In this document: positions 7,396 to 15,084 of the stretch, one piece after another | How positions within the stretch are numbered: the first letter of the stretch is position 1 | Layout: each line of letters starts with the position of its first letter | Assembly (NCBI RefSeq): GCF_013778505.1 | Contig: NZ_JAAOWU010000030.1 | Location: forward strand, 1 to 34,978 | Reading direction: 5' to 3' | Source of the DNA: Pseudomonas sivasensis | GTDB taxonomy: Bacteria > Pseudomonadota > Gammaproteobacteria > Pseudomonadales > Pseudomonadaceae | Length of the DNA stretch: 34,978 bases | Position numbers and translations under genes: made by a program | Notes under the pieces: model-generated | Seen by the model: only the letters and a program-made list of their open reading frames with translations | Told to the model about the DNA's origin: nothing | The model's database searches: none

Positions 7396-10300
7396 ATGAA
7401 AGTCATCGTTCGGGGAAATGCGTTGCACAAGAGTGAGACCAACGCTCTTGATCAAATCCAAAAACAGCTTCGTGACAGCTGGTTTGGTTATGCTTCTGTA
7501 CTGATCGCCGACAGACAAGGGTCAATGGAATTTGACCTGATCATGGTGACCCATGATCGCGTGCTGGTGGTTGAGCTCAAGGAATGGAATGGGAGGCTCA
7601 CCAATTACGACGGCAACTGGATCATTACCCACGCCAACGGCCATGAAGAGAACCGTGGCAAGAGTCCATATCACACCAAGCGCGATCAGGCCCTGAGACT
7701 CGGCAAGATCCTTAGGCTGGAGCTGGAGCGAAAACTCGGCTATTACCCATTCGTAGAAGCGCACGTTGTGCTGTGTGGCAGTGCCACACCCGAACACCTG
7801 CCTGCGAGCGAGCGCCAGTTCGTTCATACCCTCGAAGACTTCCTCAAGATCGGTGGTAACGACTACCTGAACTTTGTTCAGAACGTTCCAATGATCAGGT
7901 ATGACGACCGAAGCCGCCCGCGCCCGAATCAATGCCAGGCCATTTTCGACGGCTTTTTCAGAGGAAATCGAGTTCAGCTTGCTGAGTTCAAGTACTTGGA
8001 ATACACCGCTGCTGTGGCCCCCGATCGCGTCCACGATCAGCACCTTTTCAGTGAATACCCTGCAACCAACCCTGGCCCACCTCAAAGCAACGCGATGATG
8101 CGCCGCTGGGATCTGGGAGCCCTGGGTCTGGCGTACCGTGATGACATCACTTGGCGCCTCGTGGTGACACGCGAGAGTTTCGTCTTTCGAACTGCCAATG
8201 CTACTAACAGCCCATTGGAAGACTTCCTGCTGAGACCGATTTCTCCAATGGTCAACGAAAACGTTACGGCTGACTGCGTCGAGCTATTTGAGATTCGCAA
8301 AAACACGCTGAGATTGGAACAGCACCTCAACTTGCACGGCCATAAGTGGACGCCAGACGAGCGCCTGGATTTGGCTAAGGCGCTGTTTGCGCCTTTTGCA
8401 GAATTACACAACCTGGGCTTCGCCCACCGTGACATCAGTGCTCAGAACCTGTGGTATTCGCAAGACTCCAGGATCATTCTGATCTCCAGTTTCCAAGCCG
8501 CATTCCTGCCCGATAAAGGTACGGTCAAAGACCTGTTCGAAAAGCTGCGCAGCAACAACACCATGCTGCCGGAGGATGTGTACGCGTGTGAAGGCGATCC
8601 ACTGAGTCCGTTCGCCAAAGACGTCTACTTGCTCGCGCTTGTTGCCCACAAGATCTGCTTTCATGGCGCAAAGTTTACGCTGGAGGACGGCGTTCCAGTA
8701 TGGCGCTCGGTGGCCAACGATCCTTTCAACGGCAAGCTGGATTCGTTCTTTGCCAAAGCCATGGATATTGAGCAGCAGAATCGCTTTACCAACGCAGCCG
8801 AGATGCTGGGTGAATTCAACACCCTAGTGATCGGTAAGCCGCTTCAGTACGACGATACCCAAGAGGTCATGCAGGAGATCGCCAAAGGCGACTTCGTCAG
8901 GACTGATTGGAACCCCTACATGCTGATGAGTTACTTCCCGCCAGCGCCAGGCGCGGTTCCTTCGCCCGTGGGCGACAAAATGGTATACCGCTGCACAGTT
9001 GATGGCGAAGAAGCGCTGCTGAAGTTCTTTCCCAAGGCTGTGATTGATGTCAAAAACCCAGGCACCAACCGACGCATTCTGCGCATGCGAAAGCGCATTG
9101 AGAAAAGTATCAAAGACGAGCTTCCACTTCCGGCTCTGCTTGCCCATGGCATGTTTGGCGGTGGCAACGGTCTCTTCATCGTCACCCGGTTCGAAGAGGG
9201 TATCGTGTGGCCTGAGTATGTGGCAGGTCTGACCTCGCTGCAGCAAAAGCTTGAAGCAGCTTCTGCGCTATGCAATCTCCTTGAGGGCTTGCACGGGCGG
9301 GATTTTGCCCATGGGGATCTGCATCCAGGCAACATCCTCGTGCGTCCGAGCGAAGAAGGTGAGCCTTTGAACCTGATTCTGATCGACGCCCTGGACTATG
9401 GCGACACCAGCGATCCATACAACGTTGAGTACGGCCCGACTGACCCTTCCACGACCGATAGCTTTGGCCGAGACGGTTACGCGCTCTACAAGATCGTTCA
9501 GGAGCTTTTCGGCGACGAAGCGCCAAAGGCGCTGTCCATCGAGTTTGCGTTGCGCACAGAGCAACCCAATGGCGTCCCTGTGTCGATCGAGCCATTGGGG
9601 GAAACCATCAGCGCAGAGCTTGAAGCGTGCAGAAAGCCGGCAATCGTGCAAGCGCCTGCACTCAGGTTCATTGCCGACTCGTTCAAGTTTCCGATTGAAG
9701 AAACGATGCTCAAGTCCAGCGGAACAATGTACTACCTGAACGTTGAGGCCGCAGACCGTCATCCAAAGCATATGCACGTGCGGATCACAGGCGAGGATAA
9801 GCGCCTTTCTTTCACTTTCGATCCCGAATCGAACGCCATCCTTGCTCCATTTTTGACGGATGTTTCTTTCAGCGACTGCATTTCTGCGGGGCAGCGCGCC
9901 CAATCTACCTTCGACCAGCCCATCGTGGTGGGAAGAGGTGTGTCCACCAAGCTGAACGAAGAGCAATTTGTTGCGTTTCTGATGGATCAGGAACCCGTCC
10001 AGACATTCCTATGCAAAGCCGATGTCGATCTGGATGACCTTGAGCTCGAGGACGAGCCCGAAGGGATTAACCAGACAATCAGGCCTTCGTCGATCTGGAA
10101 AACCATGGTGGAAACCGAAGGCGACCAGCTCATGCGAGTGGAGATTGCCAACACCTCTTTTGAAGAAAGTCCAAGCGGTGCTCTGCTGATCCCATACGTA
10201 TCTAGCAATGGGCAAGACGTCGATTTCAGCGACGATAGCGCAGAGTTGCGAATTTACTTTGAAGAGGGTGGTAAGCCTTTCGGAGAGGTTGTCGCAGAAG

Positions 10301-12354
10301 AATGTAGTGGTGTGCGCCTGGCGGTGCGTATGTTCTCTGCTGGCATCCGAAGCGTTAAACAAAAGCTCACTGCTGGTACAGAGCTGATCTTTGAATCCAA
10401 ACTCAACGGAGCATCGCGTGCGCGTCGCAAACGAGCTATGGAGCGCGTGCTTAATGGGGTGGCGAGAATCTCGCATCTGCCGGCCTACTTTGACAAAGAG
10501 AGCAACGTCAAGTCGAAGGTAATCGGCAAAATCCCCGATGAGGCTGCGATTCGTGCGCGATATGATTCAGAAGAACAGAAACTGAACCCAAGACAAATCA
10601 TTGCCTTTCAGAGAGCCGTCTCTGAAGGCCCCATTGGAATTCTTCAGGGCCCACCCGGCACGGGGAAAACCGACTTTGTAACAAAGCTGATCCACTATCT
10701 CTTCGAGCACGAAATAGCCGGCAATATCTTGTTGGTAGGCCAGTCACATGCGTCGGTGGACACTGTGGCTATCAAGGCGCGGGAGCTTTTCTCGGAAATC
10801 GGCAGCGACATCAGTGTGGTTCGCTTGGGCCATGAGTCGGCAATTGATGATCAGATGCTTCAGTGCCACTCCAGCTCCATCCAACGCCAGATTCGCTACA
10901 AGTTTCAACGCGAATACGAGAAGCGAATCAATGCCCTTTCTTCGCGTCTGATGCTGAACCAGGATCTGGTCGAAGAGCTTGCCAAACTGCATCGCAGCGT
11001 CAGTCCTATTCTTGAGCGCATCTGCACCTATACCACTCAAAAGGACGAGGTTGCACGCAAGCGCCACCTTGCTGAAGAAGTGCGGATCGAACAGATGAAT
11101 GGCTATCAGGCCAAAATCGACAGTTGCATCGAGTCACTCGAAAGCAACCTGAGTACTCGCGGGTATGAATTTTCGCTTCCGCTGGCTTCTGATCCTAGCT
11201 ATTGGATGGATCTATCGAGGCAGGTGGCCCGTCAACATGGGATCACTGACCAGCTGGCACTTCAACGTCTGAACAACTTGATCGGCATCAGCAAGGATTG
11301 GATCGACGTGCTGGGATCGGGTGCTGCCAACTATGACAAATTCCTCGTCAAGACGTCCCAGCTAGTGTGCGGGACGCTTGTGGGTATTGGTGCCGAGAGC
11401 ATCAACATCGAAGAAATCGAGTTCGACTGGGTAATCGTGGACGAAGCAGGGCGAGCCCAGGCGTCAGAGCTCATGATTGCCATGCAGTGTGGACGACGGG
11501 TACTGCTGGTTGGCGACCATAAGCAACTGCCGCCGATGTACGACAAAAAGCATATTCGCGAAGTAACTCGAAAGCTGAAGATCGACGAGCGCGAAGCCCG
11601 CAAAACAGATTTTGAGCGAGCTTTTGAGGTCAACAACGGCATTGCTTTCGACACCCAGTACCGGATGATCGAGCCCATTGGGAAGATCGTTAGCCATTGT
11701 TTCTACGACGATGACCTTCGTAGCTTCCGGAAAACTGCAGGCGCCTGGTGCAATGAGCTTCCTTATCCGCTAAACAAACCGGTCAGCTGGATTGACAGCG
11801 GTACTGGTGAGCGAGCCGTGAATGAGGATGAGCCTGAAAAACACAAGTTTGTGAACAAGCATGAGCTCGCTGTGTGCTTGCACGTGCTTCGCCAGTTGGC
11901 AAAACCCGAGCAAATGGAAAAGCTCAATGCCAAGCGGACTGCGATGAATCCCCAGCCTATTGGCATTATCACCATGTATCGAGGGCAGAAGCAGTTGATT
12001 GAGGAGGAGTTGAGTCGGGCTGAGTGGGCTGCTCCCCTTCGCGACGCTGTAAGAATAGACACGGTTGATAGCTTCCAGGGCCAACAGGCCAGAGTTCTGA
12101 TTCTGAGTCTGGTTCGAAACAACGATAAAGGGCTTCAGGGATTTCTTGTGGATCAGTCCCGAATCAACGTGGCGCTGTCACGTGCTCAAGATCGGCTGGT
12201 CGTCATCGGTTCTCTTCGAATGTGGAATGGGGCAAATGCGCCAACCGCCTTGGGCAGTGTCGTCAAGTACGTCACCGAGCAGCAAAAACTTTTTCCAAAC
12301 GATTACGAAATCGTAGATGGCACCACTGTGATCGAGGGCCCAAGCCATGACTGA
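7396..12354 (+). CDS. NERD nuclease-like / kinase-like / superfamily 1 helicase fusion (candidate antiphage protein)
   Basis: A 1652-residue multidomain protein. The N-terminal NERD domain (about 10-165) carries the PD-(D/E)XK-type residues E14, D47 and E60-x-K62. A first kinase-like domain (about 230-470) has HRDISAQN with D346 and N351 but no DFG aspartate and no clear ATP lysine, so it is probably inactive. A second (about 500-720) has K543, HGDLHPGN (D641, N646) and D664 in LIDALDYG, so it may be active. An uncharacterised linker region follows. The C-terminal Upf1/COG1112-type helicase has Walker A GPPGTGKT (1085-1092), a coiled-coil-like stretch (about 1140-1260), Walker B D1349-E1350, GDHKQLPP, Q1561 in DSFQGQQ and R1596 in NVALSRAQ. 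AGGGAA precedes the ATG. The end overlaps the next gene by 8 bp. NERD plus kinase is known from PglW, and kinase plus helicase from Mokosh. A defence role is inferred from domains and setting. Confidence 0.9.
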   Translation: MKVIVRGNALHKSETNALDQIQKQLRDSWFGYASVLIADRQGSMEFDLIMVTHDRVLVVELKEWNGRLTNYDGNWIITHANGHEENRGKSPYHTKRDQALRLGKILRLELERKLGYYPFVEAHVVLCGSATPEHLPASERQFVHTLEDFLKIGGNDYLNFVQNVPMIRYDDRSRPRPNQCQAIFDGFFRGNRVQLAEFKYLEYTAAVAPDRVHDQHLFSEYPATNPGPPQSNAMMRRWDLGALGLAYRDDITWRLVVTRESFVFRTANATNSPLEDFLLRPISPMVNENVTADCVELFEIRKNTLRLEQHLNLHGHKWTPDERLDLAKALFAPFAELHNLGFAHRDISAQNLWYSQDSRIILISSFQAAFLPDKGTVKDLFEKLRSNNTMLPEDVYACEGDPLSPFAKDVYLLALVAHKICFHGAKFTLEDGVPVWRSVANDPFNGKLDSFFAKAMDIEQQNRFTNAAEMLGEFNTLVIGKPLQYDDTQEVMQEIAKGDFVRTDWNPYMLMSYFPPAPGAVPSPVGDKMVYRCTVDGEEALLKFFPKAVIDVKNPGTNRRILRMRKRIEKSIKDELPLPALLAHGMFGGGNGLFIVTRFEEGIVWPEYVAGLTSLQQKLEAASALCNLLEGLHGRDFAHGDLHPGNILVRPSEEGEPLNLILIDALDYGDTSDPYNVEYGPTDPSTTDSFGRDGYALYKIVQELFGDEAPKALSIEFALRTEQPNGVPVSIEPLGETISAELEACRKPAIVQAPALRFIADSFKFPIEETMLKSSGTMYYLNVEAADRHPKHMHVRITGEDKRLSFTFDPESNAILAPFLTDVSFSDCISAGQRAQSTFDQPIVVGRGVSTKLNEEQFVAFLMDQEPVQTFLCKADVDLDDLELEDEPEGINQTIRPSSIWKTMVETEGDQLMRVEIANTSFEESPSGALLIPYVSSNGQDVDFSDDSAELRIYFEEGGKPFGEVVAEECSGVRLAVRMFSAGIRSVKQKLTAGTELIFESKLNGASRARRKRAMERVLNGVARISHLPAYFDKESNVKSKVIGKIPDEAAIRARYDSEEQKLNPRQIIAFQRAVSEGPIGILQGPPGTGKTDFVTKLIHYLFEHEIAGNILLVGQSHASVDTVAIKARELFSEIGSDISVVRLGHESAIDDQMLQCHSSSIQRQIRYKFQREYEKRINALSSRLMLNQDLVEELAKLHRSVSPILERICTYTTQKDEVARKRHLAEEVRIEQMNGYQAKIDSCIESLESNLSTRGYEFSLPLASDPSYWMDLSRQVARQHGITDQLALQRLNNLIGISKDWIDVLGSGAANYDKFLVKTSQLVCGTLVGIGAESINIEEIEFDWVIVDEAGRAQASELMIAMQCGRRVLLVGDHKQLPPMYDKKHIREVTRKLKIDEREARKTDFERAFEVNNGIAFDTQYRMIEPIGKIVSHCFYDDDLRSFRKTAGAWCNELPYPLNKPVSWIDSGTGERAVNEDEPEKHKFVNKHELAVCLHVLRQLAKPEQMEKLNAKRTAMNPQPIGIITMYRGQKQLIEEELSRAEWAAPLRDAVRIDTVDSFQGQQARVLILSLVRNNDKGLQGFLVDQSRINVALSRAQDRLVVIGSLRMWNGANAPTALGSVVKYVTEQQKLFPNDYEIVDGTTVIEGPSHD

Positions 12355-13900
12355 AGAATATCAAGCTACCGATGCCTCTGGATTTCGCATCTGCAACACG
12401 ATTTCTCTGTTGGTGCCAGCCTATCAGTACCAAATCAAGTGTGCCTGGACAAAGGAAGTCTCTCTTCCTGCGGTAGAGGAGTTCACCTGTCGTCTTCTGC
12501 TGGCGCTTGGAGAGATTTTGCCGGGTGAAGTACGGCAGTACTTCGGGCTGTCCGCACGGGAGTGTGATGTGCTGATCGAAACCTTGGTTCGCAACAAGCT
12601 TGCCATGCACACCAGCGACGGTCACCTGACTCCTTCGTCAATGCTGATGGATCGCACTAGAGGCAGCTCGACCGCAAGCCCAAGTCTTACCAAGTATGAA
12701 GAGCGCATTGAGCAGCCGATCTTCGAGCTATTGACCAAAACGGTCATGCCGCCGAGTCAGTACAACCGTAGTCGCTGGGGGCTTCCGGAAATTCCGGTGC
12801 CACCGCAGAACAAGGGCTGGTCTACGCAAGAGGTGGCCGACGCTTTCGGTTCTCAGTACCGAGCATTCCTGGATTTTTCAAAAATTCCCGAATCGGAGAG
12901 CCGCAGAACTCGCCTGTACAAGGTCGGCACCTGTGATCAGGCGTCCCCTTTGAACATTCCAGTGGATATCGAAATCGGGTTGCTGCCCACATCTGCCGGG
13001 AATGTAGAGATTATCAAGAGGGTGGCAGAGAAGGTCGGTAATGCTAGGCAAAGACCCTTGACCATGGAGCTTGAGGCCAGAATATCGGATTACCTAAACA
13101 GTCTGAGAATGCCAATTGAAGGCATGAGTCTTCCAGACTACTGTGAGACATTTAAGGACGAGGTTCTCGTTCGCTACCTTGATGATCGAGGTTTGGACAT
13201 CAACACTTGGATGCTGGATCACAAGAACCGTCGCACCGGCTACGGTAGTCAGCACACCAAGGCTATGATCGGTCCAATCTATGACAACAACAATCGAATC
13301 ACTTTGGGTCGAATGTTGGAAGATCTTGCACGAGATTGGCCCGAAGGATCGGTCCATTCAGCGCTTTGGCTATCCAGTTCGGTACCGCTGTGGGCGGCGA
13401 ACGGTACACTGCTTAGCGACTTCTGCCGCAAGACGTCTGAAAAACTCAGCGACGCGCCGCACACTAAAGGTCGAATCACAGCAATCCTGCCATTTAATAA
13501 CCCCAAGGAGTTGGGGCAATTGCGCAGGACGTATCACACCCGTATTCCAAACGGGGTCGCCTTCGGTGGAAAAGACCTTCAGGATCGTTTCGAGATTTTC
13601 CTGGTTCCCGGTCAACTAGCAGTCGTTCAGTACCACTTCCAGCCAAGTGATGAGAGCGCCGCGACGGTACCTATCGGTTACATCACTTGCGATCTCGAAC
13701 GCGTCGCCCATATCGACAGCTTCCTCACCACACGCTTGGCAGCGCGTGGTGAGGCTAAAGTAGCCTGGAAGGAAGACCCTGAGATTGATGTTAACCATTT
13801 GATTGACAAGGAGCGACTGGAGATCATCCAAGCGGGCGCTTTGGAGCCTCCGATGACAACCCAGACAACGCCCACTTTCAAGAAACCACCTCGTGGGTAG
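12347..13900 (+). CDS. Unrecognised partner protein of the NERD/kinase/helicase gene
   Basis: A 517-residue, apparently soluble protein with no signal peptide or membrane segment. Residues about 40-95 read like a winged-helix fold (EILPGEVRQYFGLSARECD, then VLIETLVRNKLA), suggesting nucleic-acid binding. The remainder matches no family I can name. The C-terminal half has a mixed alpha/beta pattern (HSALWLSSSVPLW, then ITAILPFNN, then FEIFLVPGQLAVVQYHF) and a proline/threonine-rich tail. Two HTK triplets (H303, H372) are present but without the rest of a phospholipase D HKD motif, although Mokosh partners are PLD proteins. The 8-bp overlap with the helicase gene implies coupled translation and a shared complex or pathway. 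The product may be a sensor, adaptor or unfamiliar effector. ORF reality is well supported; function is open. Confidence 0.85.
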   Translation: MTEEYQATDASGFRICNTISLLVPAYQYQIKCAWTKEVSLPAVEEFTCRLLLALGEILPGEVRQYFGLSARECDVLIETLVRNKLAMHTSDGHLTPSSMLMDRTRGSSTASPSLTKYEERIEQPIFELLTKTVMPPSQYNRSRWGLPEIPVPPQNKGWSTQEVADAFGSQYRAFLDFSKIPESESRRTRLYKVGTCDQASPLNIPVDIEIGLLPTSAGNVEIIKRVAEKVGNARQRPLTMELEARISDYLNSLRMPIEGMSLPDYCETFKDEVLVRYLDDRGLDINTWMLDHKNRRTGYGSQHTKAMIGPIYDNNNRITLGRMLEDLARDWPEGSVHSALWLSSSVPLWAANGTLLSDFCRKTSEKLSDAPHTKGRITAILPFNNPKELGQLRRTYHTRIPNGVAFGGKDLQDRFEIFLVPGQLAVVQYHFQPSDESAATVPIGYITCDLERVAHIDSFLTTRLAARGEAKVAWKEDPEIDVNHLIDKERLEIIQAGALEPPMTTQTTPTFKKPPRG

Positions 13901-13934
13901 CCTTTGAAACCCCTGATTTAAAGAGGTGCTACCC
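13886..13934 (+). terminator. Interlocked inverted repeats at the end of the two-gene module
   Basis: GGGTAGC (13895-13901) pairs with GCTACCC (13928-13934), and CACCTC (13886-13891) pairs with GAGGTG (13923-13928). The arms are interleaved, so the two stems are alternatives or a pseudoknot. The stop codon lies in the first GGGTAGC arm. There is no T-run, so intrinsic termination is uncertain. Confidence 0.3.
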
Positions 13935-14019
13935 GTCATTGGTCGGGTGATAAAGGGTGGGGATTACGGAGCAGTGCGTAGGTTTAAAACGCGCTGCCAC
14001 GTATCCCAAGCGTGCCGTG

Positions 14020-14372
14020 GCAAGGCTGAGTTAGGGGGCTCGTTCAATAAGTTTTTGAAAGCCGAAAAAATGATAGACGACCCAGTACATGGACCACCCG
14101 CTGTGCTGGTTCCCCGAAGACGGTGCACAGGTGGAATACAGTCGCAAAGGTTACGGACGGGTCTTCCAATCCTTCGGTCAGGCCTCTGTAGGTCGCGCGT
14201 AGCTGCCATGCTGCCTTTTCTGCTGGCACATGGAGGTGCACCCTTGGTACTCGACCAACCAGAGGCTTACCTGGGCAACCACCTTATCTATGGACTGGTT
14301 GTTCAGCAGGTCCGCTCTAACGAACAGCGCCGCCAGCGACTCATCGTGACTCATAATGCCTTAGGAGAAATG
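14020..14372 (+). pseudogene. Decayed AAA/ABC-type ATPase (TrlF-like) C-terminal remnant
   Basis: Fragments of one protein family appear in successive frames. IDDPVHGPP lies in one frame; then CWFPEDGAQVEYSRKGYGR and a degenerate signature, SFGQASVGRA, lie in another and end in a stop. The first frame then resumes with MLPFLLAHGGAPLVLDQPE, NHLIYGLVVQQVR and LIVTHNA. Walker B (LVLDQPE) and the switch histidine (THN) are recognisable. The usual DDLDN after the Walker B is altered to AYLGN, and the ABC signature is broken. The pattern matches the end of large TrlF/RecN-like ATPases found in defence loci. At least two frameshifts and the missing N-terminal half make this a dead gene. Family naming rests on memory of these motifs. 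Confidence 0.65.
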
Positions 14373-14527
14373 ACGTGCTCATCAGTTAAGAGAAGAATTG
14401 TAGTGGTCATCAGTGGCTGCTCGCAGAAAATGAGGGGAAGCCGCTTGTTGTAGGGACTTGATACATGTGTGCACTGGAGTGACCAAAAGGAGGACGTTCG
14501 AACACGCAATGCCGCGTCATTGCTGGG

Positions 14528-14660
14528 TGCGACAGTTTTAATTCTCTATTACCTTCGTGCAAACTGCCATTTTGGACGATTGCGACAGTTTTGCGTTTTC
14601 TTTCTGCGAGGCTGTAAGCCGCGAAAACTGTAGGTCTGTTGCGACAGTTTTAATTCTCTA
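14528..14660. repeat. Cluster of direct and inverted repeats, probable transposon-end remnant
   Basis: A 21-base unit beginning TGCGACAGTTTTAATTCT occurs perfectly at 14528-14548 and 14640-14660. Its first 12 bases recur at 14581-14592. An inverted core, AAAACTGT, lies at 14624-14631, giving AAAACTGT...ACAGTTTT with a 12-base spacer against the last copy. Multiple short transposase-binding repeats of this kind mark the ends of Tn7-like and related elements. No transposase gene is present in the window, so it is either a remnant or an end of something not seen. The remaining stretch 14373-14527 shows nothing else. Confidence 0.5.
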
Positions 14661-14703
14661 AATTCATCGGGTCTCCAGGTTTCAACGCAAGGACGCCACG
14701 TTG

Positions 14704-15084
14704 ATGCCATCTTCCTTTCCCCTCCTCGGCGAGCGTTTGCACAATCGCCGATTTGTGGTCGCGAATAACACCCATGGGCTTTCCGGTACCGGCACGGTGT
14801 TTCATTACCGTGTCGACGGTGATGCCCTATCCAGCACCTACCAAGGCGGCCGAATCCGCACGGGGACGCAAGTCGGTCGCGTGACCGGCGCCGATACCAT
14901 TGAGCTGCTTTTTCAGTGCCTGACGCTGGACGGTGAGCTGCTGTCCGGTTGGTCGCGAGGCACAGTGACTGTGGATACGTCTGGGCGTACCAGCCTGAGC
15001 TTTGTATGGGGTTGGTTATCGGGTGCGACCGGAGGCGGGGAGTCGAATTATGTTGAGCTTGTGGAGGGTGACAACTGCTCCTAA
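14704..15084 (+). CDS. Conserved hypothetical protein (often labelled n-acetylglutamate synthase)
   Basis: A 126-residue soluble protein beginning MPSSFPLLGERLHNRRFVVA. It has a beta-rich repeating pattern (TVFHYRVDGDALSSTYQGG, then GRVTGADTIELLFQCLT, then FVWGWLSG). This resembles a small conserved family that databases often label 'n-acetylglutamate synthase' although it lacks a GNAT acetyltransferase fold; the label should not be taken as function. AAGGA at 14689-14693 can serve either the TTG at 14701 or the ATG at 14704. The stop overlaps the pbpC stop by 4 bp, so the two genes converge. The last transposon-like repeat ends about 40 bases upstream, so the native promoter may have been altered. 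Confidence 0.75.
   Translation: MPSSFPLLGERLHNRRFVVANNTHGLSGTGTVFHYRVDGDALSSTYQGGRIRTGTQVGRVTGADTIELLFQCLTLDGELLSGWSRGTVTVDTSGRTSLSFVWGWLSGATGGGESNYVELVEGDNCS

Noticed and set aside
13253..13480. Two HTK triplets as a phospholipase D active site in the helicase partner
   Set aside because: Neither H303 nor H372 is followed by the required aspartate and GSxN; the match is partial and may be chance.
14528..14660. Repeat cluster as a CRISPR array
   Set aside because: Only three copies, one partial, at unequal spacing and with an inverted copy; it does not fit repeat-spacer structure.
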